From assembly GCA_917880885.1 (NCBI GenBank), contig OU862909.1, positions 29,074,851-29,138,850 of the forward strand: a stretch of DNA of 64,000 nt, in the 5' to 3' direction. Positions 11,775 through 24,011 of the stretch are shown here, one piece after another. The DNA is from Limnephilus marmoratus (taxonomy: Eukaryota > Arthropoda > Insecta > Trichoptera > Limnephilidae). The notes below the pieces were generated by a model. That model made no database searches, was not told the DNA's origin, and was given only the letters and a program-made list of their open reading frames with translations. Each line of letters opens with the position of its first letter. The stretch's first letter is position 1. The position numbers were made by a program, and so were the translations under genes.

Positions 11775-13481
11775 TCACAATAACACATTTTTTACATAAT
11801 AAGAAAACTAGATTACTGGAAAGAGGTGATTGTATGAAGTTATTTGATCGATTAAAAACAATGATGGGGTATATGCTTTTTTTAAATGTCTTTGGGCTAG
11901 AAAAATTCAATAATATGTTTTTTGTAACAGAGAGTATCAAGTAATATATAAATGAATATACAACAATATACAAGAGAATCAAGTAAAATAAAAGTATACC
12001 AAAGGACGAAAATTGATTATAAGTTATTTGGTGAGGGAGATAAAGGGTTTTTTGTGTTTTCATTGATAAGTATAACGGGTGTCCCAACGTCCTTGCGTAC
12101 ATATATTTGTCCCCCTCTGATCCAGGCACAAGGGCGTAGCTAGGATTTTGTTAAGGGGGGGCAGGTGTAGACAATACGTTAAAAATGGAATAGAAAATAA
12201 CTCCTACTGGGGGGGGAGGGGGATGGCTAGAGAATTTCAGAAATTTGCTATTTTCGTCTATAAAAAGACCGCCAGGCACTAAATTCTCCCCGATTCGGGA
12301 CATCCCACGGGGAGCCATAGAGCCAAGAAAACATAAATAACACCGTATTCAATATTTTTGTGACAATATCCTTAGTAGTATCACCTCCCCGTCGGGTGGC
12401 ACCCTGGGCGGTCTGTCCCCCCCCCCCCTTGCTAAGCTACTGCGTTCAAACGGTTTTCAGTCATCGTTGATGGGCGTTTACCAAAAAAAATGTCCGTTAC
12501 GTAATGGAATTCCACCAAAAAAAAATTTTTTTTTAGTAACAAACGATTTTTTATTGAGTTAATAATATATCTAACTTCGTAAAATATAGTAAATATAAAT
12601 AAGAAAAGTCTACTATTTAGTGGGAAATCAATGTTTTAATGAAGTACAGGTGATGCGAAGTTCCATTACGTCACAAACTTTAGGTAAGATTTAAGTAAAA
12701 CTCTAAAACTCTGTGGCAATTTTAATTAATTATTTATTAAACTATCATTCAAATTAAACAGTCTTCAAAAAACACATAACTTAAGATAGGTAATTAAATG
12801 AAATAATATAGTTTCTTAATAAAACTATTCCACAACGCTACTATATGGTAAATTCAATGGCACAATTTAGTCTTTACTTTGGCATTTTTGTTTTAAAGTA
12901 ATATAATTTTAAATGTATACAGATAATAAAATTATCATGTTTTTTATAAATCAATCTTTGAGCATTATTCTAAATAAATTAATATAAAAAAAGTTAAATC
13001 TTTTATCACATCACAATAGGACAAGTGACGTTAATGGAAAAGACGTCACGGTTTAGGAACTATAAAGGCAGGTTTACATCCTGCACAATTTTAAGAACAA
13101 TTTGCATTATAAATTTATAATTTAAATAGTTAGTAAGTTAACCACATAAATTCAACCATAAGTTTTGAGATAACCAATTTAATTAAATATTTTTCATTTT
13201 TCATAACATCACTTCTAGCCTACGAAGTCTCTGATGGTTCAAGTTAGTTATAAGCTTATGAATTCGAAACCTTTATTTCAAATAGTTTTTTTCCAATTTT
13301 TTTAACGCCATACTGACGTACCTAATAACTGAATAACGAAAGAGACTTTACCGAGACACCTCTCACCAGGGATTGTTTTCAGAAATAAACTGTAAATAAA
13401 AACTTAATTCCTACTTTCAATAGACTTAAAAATAAATAAATCGCCTCTCTTCTAACTTATTTGACGAATATTTATGCTAAT

Positions 13482-14165
13482 TTTTTTTATTTTTTTATTT
13501 CATAAATTTTTTATTAGTTACAGATATTTTTTTTTCTACCACACTAGGCTAATGCCCGTGTTGTGGTAGTCGTACATTTAATATTTTAACATTCCAAAAA
13601 ATATTAAGAAATACTTAAAACTAAAGAGAAAAAAAAGATCATATTTTAAAGAAAAGTAGAAATAAAAATGAAAATTGAAATTAAAATTTTGAAATACAAA
13701 AATTAATAATAAAGATTAAATGTTAAGAACTCAAGTGTTCTATATAAATTAAAACATATAAGTATATAAATCAAAATTAAAAACATAAATAAAATTTTGT
13801 GAAAAACTAAGAGAAAAAAAAATAACAACATTTTAAAGAAAAATAGAAATAAAAATGGAAATTAAAATTTTGAAATGCAAAAATTAATTATTAAAATGTA
13901 GTGTTAGAACTCATGAATTCTTTAAAGTACGTTCGTCCTCTTTCAAAAATCTAATGTTGTACACGTGTTATAAAAAAAGAATTAGAATTACTTGACTTTA
14001 TGTCAGTACTCAGAGCATTATATATTTTAGGAGCGATGAACCAGAATTGTCGTTGAGCGAATGAGGTGTTAGTTTTTGGGACCACGTTTATATGACCAAT
14101 TATATGTATTTTATGGTTTTTGCTATGTAAATAATTAGCTTTATAAATTATTTTATAGGACTTAT
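13482..14165 (-). mobile_element. 5'-truncated copy of the CR1/Jockey-like LINE family
   Basis: T-rich start at 13482, the UTR segment CCCGTGTTGTGGTAG, then minus-strand codons resembling VPKTNTSFAQRQFWFIAPKI, which parallel the VTKTTFSQRQYSYIAPKIFN end of the LINE at 8740-9723. Coding sense is interrupted. Confidence 0.7.
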
Positions 14166-14269
14166 TTTAAGAAAGATGTTCTAAAATTATTAACCTATAG
14201 AATATCTTGTTGAAAGTCGTAGGACACGTCATTTTCGAGTGGTCAATTTTTTTGGTAAACGCCCTGATC

Positions 14270-14922
14270 TCAGCCATGTTTTAACACGTTAACACAACGG
14301 AGTGTAGAAAAGGACCTCTCTATGTTACTTGTAGTGCAAGGTTGTGTCAAGGAAATAAGTATTGCTTTTTTTGTTGTGGGAAAGAAAATGTTCGCCTCCT
14401 TTAACTCTTCAGTAAAATCTAGGTTTTCGAGATCTTTTCTGGTCATACCCTTGTTCTGCCATTTTTTATAGTTCGGCTTCTTGATTGAAATTAAGTAAAT
14501 CGTGATATAGACAAAAACTTTGTGCTTTTTCTTTAAAATCAATTAACGACATAATTCAACATTGTACAGGGATGTAGCGACATTAATCCGAAAGCAGGTA
14601 AATTTTGTTCACCAAAACGCTGCTCCAATGCAGATATTAAGGAATCTAAATAAGGAATGATAATAATCGATCGCTTCCAAAAATCGCATGGAGTCTCAGC
14701 AAGGTAATTGGACCGATGTTGTTGGCAAGATACAATGCGTGTGACTTGTATATCAGTTCCAAAGGCAGCTGCAGTTCTAATTGAAATATCTAAAATATTT
14801 TGGCTCTCTATGTCTACGTTGCTTCGATGATCATTTATAACAGAAATTATACCTTTAATATGACTCATACATGCGTATATATTGATAGTTTCCGATCGTA
14901 AAGCATTGGCAATAGGTTCCAA
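14270..14922 (-). pseudogene. hAT transposase C-terminal fragments
   Basis: Frame 14539-14922 includes HRSNYLAETPCDFWKRSIII, PYLDSLISALEQRFGEQN; frame 14270-14542 includes NIFFPTTKKAILISLTQPCT and SNIERSFSTLRCV, the hAT dimerisation (hATC) block seen in ZMYM/P52rIPK-type transposases. The two frames need a frameshift to join, and the N-terminal zinc finger and catalytic regions are absent. Confidence 0.85.
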
Positions 14923-15419
14923 TATGCCTGAGTACTTGGCTATCAGTACACATATGACGAAAACTGATTTAATAACAGCGCAATGTAACTGATTTTTCTT
15001 GATGCTTCATTAATCATGATCAACTAAAAAGGTAATAATAAAAATTAAATTGATTCTCACAAAAAATAGACTACCGACATAAACTTTACGGTTTGTGAGC
15101 ATTCCTACACCTTCTAGGGGGGGGGGGGGGGCAGCTGCCCCTGCCAGCTGCCCCTGCCAGCTGCCCCTGCCCATACCTCGCTACGCCGTTGTAAAGGCAA
15201 ACTTAAAAATATTGTCTCGTGTAGCCTTACGTGCAAGAAACCAATGATGTTTAGCTCGAAATGTCAAGTGTTCACTGATATAAATCTGGGAACTCTTTCC
15301 TGCCATTCCTATGATATTTGTGTTTAGTTTATCCTCCCGATTTGCAGATCGCTTGTTAAAGTATTGTCAGGTTATTCGAAACACGGAATTATTTGTCATT
15401 CTTAAAAAAAATAACATCA

Positions 15420-15490
15420 TGTCAAATCGAATTTAAAACTCCCTGGGGGTTCCACAAGGATTGATTTTAGGCCCGATATTGCTATTGCTG
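15420..15490 (+). pseudogene. Small LINE RT relic
   Basis: One frame reads LGVPQGLILGPILLLL, the RT box usually written GVPQGSVLGPLLF. Nothing else of the ORF is recognisable nearby. Confidence 0.55.
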
Positions 15491-15899
15491 CATAAAAAAT
15501 AAAAACAAATGATAAAAGTAGTTAAAAAAATACTGAACATGAATTTTATGAAGATTCATTCCGATCATGAATTTAGCTTCAACGAGCTTATAGCTGCTTC
15601 AGCACAGAATTTTTTGCTGGTTGTCGAACATAAGCATGTTAGATTTAAAAAAAAAACATTATTTGTTCAGAACCTAAAGGTAACAACAGTAACAGTTAAT
15701 TACAACATTGTCTGACGGCGAAGCGCATTCCTCCATAATTTTATTTTCAGGAAACGAGATAATAATGATATAAAATTTGTTATCTTCAGTTTTTAATTAG
15801 CAAAGAATTTTCCGCTATTGTTTCAAAGATAAGGAGGCCGATAAATAAATTGCCTGGATTAAGGATTTCTTTCATTAAATGTATTTTAATAATAAACGT

Positions 15900-16065
15900 A
15901 TTAGGGTTGGGTAGGAATTTAGAGATCAGTGTATTCAGGAGTGACGGACGTATGAATCCACCCCTCTCACTGCGGTGTAAGAGAGAGACCAGCTGGAGAG
16001 AGGTCAAAGGGTCTCCTCAAACCGGCCTCTCCCGATCTGGCCCTCAACGCAAACTGGCATGAACA
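15900..16065 (-). repeat. Body fragment of the same interspersed repeat (copy 4)
   Basis: GGGTAGGAATTTAGAGATCAG, CCACCCCTCTCACTGCGGTG and GACCAGCTGGAGAGAGGTCA match the body of the copies at 4.3 and 48.5 kb. The LINE-type 3' end is missing. Confidence 0.6.
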
Positions 16066-16504
16066 CACCTCATCTGAAAACCCGAGTACGAAGTTATTTT
16101 GTAATAGTGGTCTAAACAGGGCCGTATTTAGGATGTAAACCCCTAGGCTGAATTCAAAATAAGTTCGTATGAGGTACACCTACTCAAATGTTGAGAAAAT
16201 AGTGGGAGGGGCTATAGAATTTCAGGGACACAATCTAGAGCGGAGTAATTTCATATTTGGCTACAAGCATGTTTATTATATCTTCAAAATCTTCGTAATA
16301 ATATTGTTGTGCGGGCCCATAGGCTGCAGTCTTGGTAGCCTGTGTTTATAAACATAATAAAAACACGTAAATTTGACATTTTCAAATCTTTCACAATACA
16401 TACTATTCTAAAGACATTCACAAAGTAACTGCATAAGGTTGACCGCGTAATTAAAATACCTCCAAACCGTTAATAAATAATAACATATCATAAAAATACC
16501 TAGC

Positions 16505-16925
16505 CGAAAAAAAAATTACAAGTGTGAAGTTCACACGCGGTAGAAGTGAAAACGTCAGAAAACTAAAGCAGACAAGAGTGGGGAGGCTACGAAGCATCGC
16601 ACAAAAAGGAGACAGATTATTCTATCTCATTCTCTCGCGGGCTAAATCCTATAGATGTATGTCTTTGTCTCTTCATAGTGTCGCTTTTTCGTTTCATCGA
16701 GTTTCAAATCACAATGGTGTTAAAGAAGTTTTCACTTCAAAAATTAGTTTTAATATGTAAACAAGAGGTAGGTATTACAAATTCACAACACTATCTAAAC
16801 CAATAGGAGCCTTGAAAAGTGAGCTCATAAGCGGCCAATGCGTTAAGCTTTCATTCTATCTCATTCTCTCGCAGGCTAAATCCTATAGATGTGTGTGTTT
16901 GTCTTTTTTTAGTGTCGTTTCCGTT
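16505..16925. repeat. Interspersed repeat, second inverted copy at 55075-55240
   Basis: GTGAAGTTCACACGCGGTAG, TCATTCTCTCGCGGGCTAAATC and GAGCTCATAAGCGGCCAATG recur in inverted form at 55080-55240. CATTCTCTCG-CAGGCTAAATC occurs twice here (16630 and 16868). No coding capacity. Confidence 0.6.
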
Positions 16926-16929
16926 TCAT

Positions 16930-18580
16930 CGATTTTTTATTATTGATATTTTTAATTCGTATAATTTGTTCAAATATTTGCTTTTATCTTTATATCGCAA
17001 GATTGATAATGAAAAGATAAAATATCAATAAAAATGATTACTATTGATAACTCAGATCCACGGCCATTGAGAATGAATCAGTACACAAACGATAAGAGAG
17101 ACAACAAGACATGAATGCTAACGCAAAAATTATCGAAACTCTAAATATGTGTGAAGTTTAGTTAGTGTGCTTTTCTGTATGTGCTTTGGATTGTACATTC
17201 AAGGTAAGAAAAACATGACTTATCTGGTCGTTCTATAATGAGAAAATATATTGAATAAATGAATTGATAAAAACTTAATTATCTTATTTTTAAATCAATT
17301 TTGGTACAGTGGTAGCACAAACAACAATACCTTGATGTATGCCTAATATTTATTCAAACACAATTTTCCTTAATTTGTTAAATTAGTAGGTACACAGTAC
17401 CCACCTAATTATCATTAGGTATATCCTCAAATTTGCAAGAAATCATTTAATTCTAATATTCCACATTATTTGGATTAAGGTAGGTACTACGTCGCAGATA
17501 TCGTTTTTTGTATTTTGTTTTCTTGGGTTGCGTATAAACGGGAAAAAATGCGTTAATATGCAGCATTAGATTCAGGGGATGAATAGTGAATGCCATTTTA
17601 CGTAGATTAATACCGCAGTTGATGTGTTCTAGAAGTTACCGTTAGCTACTTTCTTCGTACCTACAGATTGATCGCGACTTCAGATTTTTGGTTTTGATAT
17701 AAACATCTTTTCTTTTTCGTTGAATAATATTTGTTATTCTAATACCTAACCATTTATTGCAAATAGATTGTATGATACAAGCAGGGCTGGCCCTAAGACA
17801 AACGGTGCGGCGCATGGTGCTAGTAAATATCTCGAGGGCGATATATTAGATCCTTGGCAAGTCGGCGTCCGGGGCGAACTGCTCCAATTACGCCTGTACA
17901 GGGCCGGTCCTGAAGACAAGTGCACTGCTGCAAGCTGCAAGTACCTACCTACTTACCTATGTGCTTATTGAGGGATTGAAAGATTAAAGGGATTGATAAT
18001 AGTAAGAACTATGTATTATAATAAAATATCTTGTAAGGTGTCTAATTAATTTTATAGAAAATACGCAAGGTTCATAGAAAACGTATTCCTAATTGACAGC
18101 TAGCAATATTTTATAATAAATAAATCTCCCTCTCTAAATAAATATCCTCTCTTCCATCAAGCGTTATCTACAATTGCCTCCCCTCCATTCAACATTTCAT
18201 CTCTTCTAAGTCTAAACTCGACTCCAATCTTCCGTATAATTCTGAAATTTGCTCATTTAAATAAAATAATATACAAGTTCAACTTTCCTTTCTCTGTAAT
18301 TTTAAATGATGGCCTAGAACACCCTTGAACGATGAAAGCCAGAAATAATTTAAAAAAAAACTACTTAGGTACCTACTTATTAAAAATAAAATTGACGTAA
18401 TATTATTTTGCGGGTCTGTCGAACACCCTGATAAAAAAAAAACACTTTCTGGAAAATTATTGCAAAAATGATTGTCAAATATTTTAATTCCTGTCCTAAC
18501 GTGCAATATTGGTTTCTACCTAAAGGTGCGATGATAATGCAATGTAAATAACTTCTGACTCACATACCTACATAAGACTC
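16930..18580. other. No gene recognised
   Basis: AT-rich intergenic DNA. Two direct GCAGGGCTGGCCCTAAGAC / ACAGGGCCGGTCCTGAAGAC segments at 17783 and 17898 look like hAT ends but are not inverted. GTAGGTACCTAC-type runs are common. Confidence 0.55.
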
Positions 18581-18581
18581 C

Positions 18582-19561
18582 AGATACTAATATCTACAGC
18601 CGGTATGTCGGACGAATATCTACAGCTCATATGTTGAACTAATATCTACGAACTTCAGAGTGTTGACTAATATCTAAGCTAAGGTCGGACGAATATCTAT
18701 GACGGTCCCAGTGTTGACTAATATCTACAGAGCGTAGGTTGAACTAATATCTACAGAGCGTAGGTTGGACTAATCAGCTTAATGTGTCCAATAATCCGAT
18801 ATTAGGGATTTTTACATACATACTTACATAAATTAAGTTTTTACTGCATACGCAATATTACTGCATATGCAATAGTTATAATAGCGTATTTTCCAATGTG
18901 GACATTTTCAATTGCAAACTTACTGAATATAAAAGGTCCATAAAAGAGTGTTTCTGTAATGGTTCTTGAATAATGTTATGTTTTTATTGTTTGTATTTCT
19001 GTTATGATTTGATTTATATGTACAACCTCTCTCCATGGCTACCAATGTTTTGATAGATTTTTTTTTGTTTTGTAATTTTTCATTTTATATTAAAATAAAA
19101 TGTTTTGAGTATACATATATATATATATATATATATATTTTTTGTTTTATATAATTTTAGATTCATATTCCTTTTTATAAAACTAATTTACTTATTCTTA
19201 TTATGCTGTCTCAGTAGAAGTAAAGTCACAAGGAGGAAATCCGTAATTGGTTTTATTTTGGCTATTTAATATTAGGTACAAACTGAAATAAATATAAACT
19301 GTCGATTTCCCGAAAATTAATAAATAAATAAATAAATTACGTTATTCCAATATGCTATACATCATTGCAAATCCAACCTCTGCCAGTGCTGTAAATATTC
19401 GTCAACACTTTGGTTCTCATAGATATTAGTCAGCAGTTTGAGCTGTAGATATTTGTCAACACTTTGGTTCTCATAGATATTAGTCAACAGTTTGAGCTGT
19501 AGAGATTCTCATAGATATTAGTTCGATTCTTCAGTTTTTGGAATTCCTGTAGATATTAGTA
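18582..19561. mobile_element. Foldback-type element with inverted tandem arrays of GACTAATATCTACAG
   Basis: 18582-18776 holds about eight spaced copies of (G)ACTAATATCTACAG, with variants such as GACGAATATCTACAG. 19389-19561 holds about six copies of the reverse complement (CTGTAGATATTAGTC). The 610-bp middle is AT-rich with a TA run at 19110-19138 and has no ORF. The arrangement, inverted arrays of subterminal repeats round a spacer, resembles FB/Galileo foldback elements. Confidence 0.65.
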
Positions 19562-20124
19562 GACGCCTCCCCTACATAATTCTTTTATTATTTTACTTGG
19601 GTATATTCGAATTTAAGTATGAATCCTAAATAAATCATTCCTTTTTAAAATTAGATTACGAAAACACTGTTTTATAAGTAAGGATTAAAATGCTGTTTCT
19701 AAGAAAGCTATTTTTTAAAAATTCCTTTCGCAACATATTTTAAAACGTTTTATCAGAATTTTTTCATTGCCTGACTGATACAATAATTTAAAATGATAAT
19801 AATATTCTGCGTAATCTATGGCAATTTTGATTAACAAAAACCGACGTATTTTGTGCAACTTCCTCTTCGAATTGATTCAAGATAATAGATAATTCTTATC
19901 GAATCGTGGAAATAGAAACAAATTATTATCAAACTATGATTCGCGATGGTGTGAAGAATAATAATTATATTTTTTAGGTATTTGTAGGTATATTGTCGCT
20001 TGATAGATTCCGGTTGAAAGTTATTGGGTGATAACATAATGTAATGATTGCATCCGTGCGTGACATTTCCAAAACTATAAATAAACCAAACCACACCTGG
20101 AACTGGAGCGGATGTATATTGTAT

Positions 20125-20307
20125 GGTTCCATGCCAACTCAGAATGAAACCAGCTCATAAACACCTCAAAAAGGTAATTAAAAGCTATGAAAAAATAATT
20201 CTAAAATAGCCGGTAACCCTAACCTAACTTCCTATTCAACCAATTTTTTTATAAACACTCTTGACCTTTCTGAGGTGCTTCTGAGTTGGTTTCATTGTCC
20301 GGTCACC
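20125..20307. mobile_element. MITE family M1 (copy 1)
   Basis: The left end GGTTCCATGCCAACTCAGAA and the right end ending TGGTTTCATTGTCCGGTCACC contain inverted CCAACTCAGAA / TTCTGAGTTGG blocks. A second copy is at 53512-53695 with the same boundaries. Confidence 0.75.
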
Positions 20308-20597
20308 ATATTGTATATACCTACCTACTATAATATTATTATGTAAAAATTACCATCCCAAATCCAGACAAGCGATAAAGTACCGACCTAATGATGGAAC
20401 ATTTGAAATGATTAAATGTAAATTCTTTTGTTCCTGTAGATTTATTTTCTCAGTTTTCTTCTTGACAAGTCGAGAAACTAGCTACCTACACTCCATAGTA
20501 TTTCACTGGTTAGAACAAGAACTAGTGAACAATAAAAATATTAATTAAAGGAAAACAATCACTTTGTTTGTAACCACGATTTATTGATTTAATTTTT

Positions 20598-20645
20598 ATT
20601 TACCGACCGGTTTCGCTTAATACAAGCATCTTCAGGGTATAAATT
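20598..20645 (-). other. Hammerhead-like motif, minus strand
   Basis: On the minus strand CTGAAGA, a stem-loop GCTT-GTATT-AAGC, then GAAACCGGTCGGTA. Core order fits a hammerhead, with an extra base before stem II. It faces a similar plus-strand motif 300 bp away. Confidence 0.45.
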
Positions 20646-20758
20646 AAAACTGATGAAAAAATACATTGTGTGGGCTTATATATAGGTACATACAGACAGA
20701 GACAAAACATAATATAAAGTAAGAGTGAGAGAGTGTAGTTACTTATTTTCTTTCAAAT

Positions 20759-20820
20759 TATAGAACAATTAAAAAAAAATAATTTTATTTTTTAATTAAT
20801 TTTTTTTTAATTGTTCTATA
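20759..20820. repeat. Perfect 22-bp inverted repeat between the two hammerhead-like motifs
   Basis: TATAGAACAATTAAAAAAAA and two further bases at 20759-20780 are exactly complementary to 20799-20820, with an 18-bp AT-rich loop. It may be the junction between two inverted element copies. Confidence 0.8.
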
Positions 20821-20934
20821 TTGCCCCTCGTCCCTTACACATTATTTTCTTTCAAATTTTATTATTGTTTATGTCTATTATTTTTCTGTATTATACCTAT
20901 GTATGTCTATTTTTAAAATTAGTTCTGTCATTAT

Positions 20935-20990
20935 TCTGTCAAAACCCTGAAGAAGTCAGCTTTGCTGACGAAATATGTCGGATTTTTGTA
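20935..20990 (+). other. Hammerhead-like motif, plus strand
   Basis: CTGAAGA (20947-20953), A, a perfect 6-bp stem GTCAGC-TTT-GCTGAC (20955-20969), then GAAA (20970-20973) and TATGTCGGAT. The strong stem between the two core boxes suggests selection on RNA structure. Probably the end of a Penelope-like element. Confidence 0.5.
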
Positions 20991-21165
20991 AATAATTAAG
21001 TGGTTAATACAAAGTTATCTTAGTTATCTATACCAAATAATAAATATCTATACCAAACTTTTACTACAACTGTCAAAAAATCAAATTGCATTTTGACAAT
21101 ATAATTGCCTGAAAATTACTTTAGTCCTTATAAAACCGTGAATTATGGTAGATATAAAAAAATAA

Positions 21166-22044
21166 GGTAAATTTTTGGGATTAGTGTCCATGGCTATTAC
21201 GAATAATTTTTAGAAAAAAACTTTAGATTCGCCTTAGTCACTATAAAAGGAAACTTTTTGCATCACGGCCGGCGGAAAAAAATGCATTTTAATTTTCAAT
21301 GTCGTTAAATAAAATTTCACTTCGCGAACCGATACTACGACAGCCCGCCCGCTGCCGCCCGCCATTTTGTCACTGTTATGTTGGTATCCCTGACCTCATA
21401 CAAACAAGAGCTAGATACGATTGTAGCCGACTTTGTGGGATACATGATGGGCGCGTAATTATGAAAAACAGAATTAATAATATAGCGGGCTTGTGTATGT
21501 TATCTTTACTTTAAAAAACAGCCTACGTTTTTGAATGGTTGTCTGGCAAAGCAGGGTTTGTCTAGCGGGATTGTGTATGTTATCTTTACTTTAAAAAACA
21601 GCCTACGTTTTTGAATGGTTTGTCTGGCAAAGCAGGGTTTGTGTAGCGGGCTTGTGTGTATTAACTTTATTTTAAAAAACATCCCAGGATTTGAATGGTT
21701 TGTCTCCATTCCAGTGCCTGATTAGGGGTTTGTTTACATTATATTATTAATTCAGTTTTTCATAATTACGCACCTATCATGTATCCCACGAAGTCGGCTA
21801 CAATCGTATCTAGTTCTTGTTTGTATCAGATCAGGGATACCAACATAACAGTGACAAAATCGTGCGGGCTGTCGTAGTATCGGTTCGCGAAGTGAAATTT
21901 TATTTAACGACATTGAAAATTAAAATACATTATTTTCCGCCAGCCGTGGTGCAAAAAGTTTCCTTTTATAGTGATTAAGGAATCTAAAGTTTTTTTCTAA
22001 AAATTATTCATAATAGACATGGACACTAATCCCAAAAAATTACC
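21166..22044. mobile_element. Foldback element F1 (copy 1) with internal tandem repeats
   Basis: Arms of about 280 bp (21166-21450 and 21755-22044) are inverted copies beginning GGTAAATTTTTGGGATTAGT. Between them, 21484-21720 holds about 2.7 tandem copies of an 82-bp unit containing TTTGAATGGTTTGTCTGGCA. No transposase. Plus-frame 21299-21514 is only an arm artefact. Confidence 0.82.
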
Positions 22045-22099
22045 AAAAATAGATATAGATATTGTCTACTAATAAGGGAATATGGCACAGAAAGCTCCA

Positions 22100-22440
22100 A
22101 AACCAACCGTTTAAGACCACTTTTCACTCGGTTCACTGAGGAATCTGAAAAGATCGGAAATGAGAATCATTTTTAGATTAAGATCCGGACATGCACCAAT
22201 GGGAAGAATATTTTGTTTGATAGGCCTTTCTGATTCCTCAATGTGTTCGATGTGTGAACAAATTGAAGATGTCGAACATACATTATCGGAGTGCATTTTA
22301 AATATGAACGACAGAGAGTAACAATACTAATGACCATGAACTCATCGGAAGTTCAAAATTTAATAGCCTCAACCGAGTTTCATGCCATATTGAGAATAAT
22401 GAAGTTTATTAGATCATGTAAACTGGAAATATATTTGGGT
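22100..22440 (+). pseudogene. LINE ORF C-terminal relic with Cys-rich knuckle
   Basis: Plus strand codes LRSGHAPMGRILCLIGLSDS, then CSMCEQIEDVEHTLSECIL, the RTGHxPxxxxL ... CxxC ... EHxLxxC pattern at the end of many non-LTR polymerases. A stop at 22318 interrupts it; the frame starting at 22291 (VQNLIASTEF, IMKFIRSCKLEI) continues the same ending. Confidence 0.7.
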
Positions 22441-22459
22441 AAATATGCATTAGCCTCCC

Positions 22460-22632
22460 CCACACATAGAGTTCGGTGCGGAACGTGCCCCGCACCACTT
22501 CAGGCCGCCGCGCAGAAAAGTCTCACAGTGAACTGTTCTATAAACCGTTATCTTACTTTCGGTCTTTACTTTTCTGCGCGGCGGCGGCCTGAAGTGGCGC
22601 GAGGCACGTCCCGCTCCGAACTCTACGTGTCA
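22460..22632. mobile_element. GC-rich palindromic MITE
   Basis: Arms of about 60 bp (CATAGAGTTCGGTGCGGAAC, GGCCGCCGCGCAGAAAAG) are inverted at 22567-22632. The spacer is about 45 bp. GC content contrasts sharply with the AT-rich surroundings. Confidence 0.85.
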
Positions 22633-23084
22633 GCGGTACTATTTAGTCCACCTCGGGGATAATACGGAATGTTCGTGTTGTCGAAGTTTGATGCAAGGGT
22701 AATACGGAATATTCCCTTTTTAACTAATAGATAATCAAATATGACATTTATCAGAAGTACCTATCTTATAAAAGAAATTCTCGTCAAAATAAAAACAAAA
22801 AAGTACCTACTCCAAATTATTGGGATGAGGTTCAAACTACATAGCTGCATGTCATCATAATTTAGATATACCTACATCTCGGGTTTTGAATGGTTTGTTT
22901 GGCAAAGCGGGGTTTGTCTAGCGGATAAGTGTAATTATTCTAATACATTTCTTTCCATGTTCTGCTGTTATAAATACAGGTACAAACTTGTCAATAATGC
23001 ATTCATTTAATACCATGAATAAATTATTGTTTTACATGACAATAATATTTTTTCTGTGATTGGTAGCATTGATTGATTGTCTCT

Positions 23085-23490
23085 CTCTCTCTCTCTGGTT
23101 TCAATCCTGGGATTGGTTTGCAGCAATTTCCTCTATTCTTTTCTTCCATTCTTCCCTGTCTTGTGCGGCTCTTTTGAAGTCTGCATATGATGAGCAGCGC
23201 ACGTCCACCAGCAGGTCCTCCAGGTACTCTCGGCGTGGGCGTCCCCTAGAATTTGTCCCCTCGGTCTCATACCCTCCATTATGGCATGCAAGAGGCCTTC
23301 TTGTCGTATTACATGGCCGATCCATCTTGCACTCCTTTCGGACAAGGTCCTGAGCAGGAGCCTACCTCCTTCGATTCTTTGGAGAACCTCCTCATTTGAA
23401 ATGTGGTCTCTCCAGGAAATTCCTAATAGTCTTCTATAGGACCACATCTCAAAAGCCTCTAGTCTCCGTTTATCTCTTTTGGATAGGCAC
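23085..23490 (-). mobile_element. 5'-truncated LINE with (GA)n tail and 13-bp duplication
   Basis: Minus strand, frames 23133-23447 and 23101-23325: MWSYRRLLGISWRDHISNEE, RSARWIGHVIRQEGLLHAIM, then GRPRREYLEDLLVDV after a frameshift. This is the C-terminal end of an RTE/CR1-type polymerase. The left end is a CT microsatellite (GA on the element strand). TGATTGATTGTCT occurs on both sides (about 23071 and 23493). Confidence 0.8.
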
Positions 23491-24011
23491 CATGTGATTG
23501 ATTGTCTATGAAATGTTAAATAAAAACGATAAAACGTTTAAATTAATTCACTTACGTGGTAAACGCCATTTTTGCATTTACCGCGAAGTGAATTAATTTA
23601 AACAAAATTAAAAATATTAAATGCATATTTTTTGCATGTTTTTTGTCTCCCCCGACGTAAATACTCACTTTTCGTAATAATAAAGCTAAATCTGACTGTT
23701 ATAATAATAATATTAAGCGGTTCAATACATAAATAATAATATTTGAAAATGAATTTTTATATAAAACTAGCTGAACCCGACCATGCTTCGCTGTGGCTTT
23801 GTCTGATTTTAATTATTATAGGAGTTAACAAAAATTTTATAGCAACTGTGCATTTTCGAAGAAGACACATTGCTTAATTGAATATCTGCTGTGACTATGC
23901 TGTAATGTAGAATATAAGGGAAGAAAAAAAAACATCTGTAAATTTTTTAAAATTATTTATTTATTATCAGACCTTAAAGGCTTTTACAATAACACATTAT
24001 TATAGATCTAG

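Larger units (their letters stand above)
12129..15191 (-). mobile_element. hAT transposon (ZMYM-like transposase), decayed
   Basis: Left end CAAGGGCGTAGCTAGG (12129); right end complement CAACGGCGTAGCGAGG (15191). Flanks TCCAGGCA (12121-12128) and TAAAGGCA (15192-15199) agree at 6 of 8 positions, so this is an old 8-bp duplication. Transposase remnants lie on the minus strand at 14270-14922; a LINE copy is nested at about 13482-14165. The remainder (12450-13480) is AT-rich without features. Confidence 0.72.

Noticed and set aside
17783..17940. Two GCAGGGCYGG-like ends suggesting an hAT MITE
   Set aside because: They lie in the same orientation and no 8-bp duplication fits.
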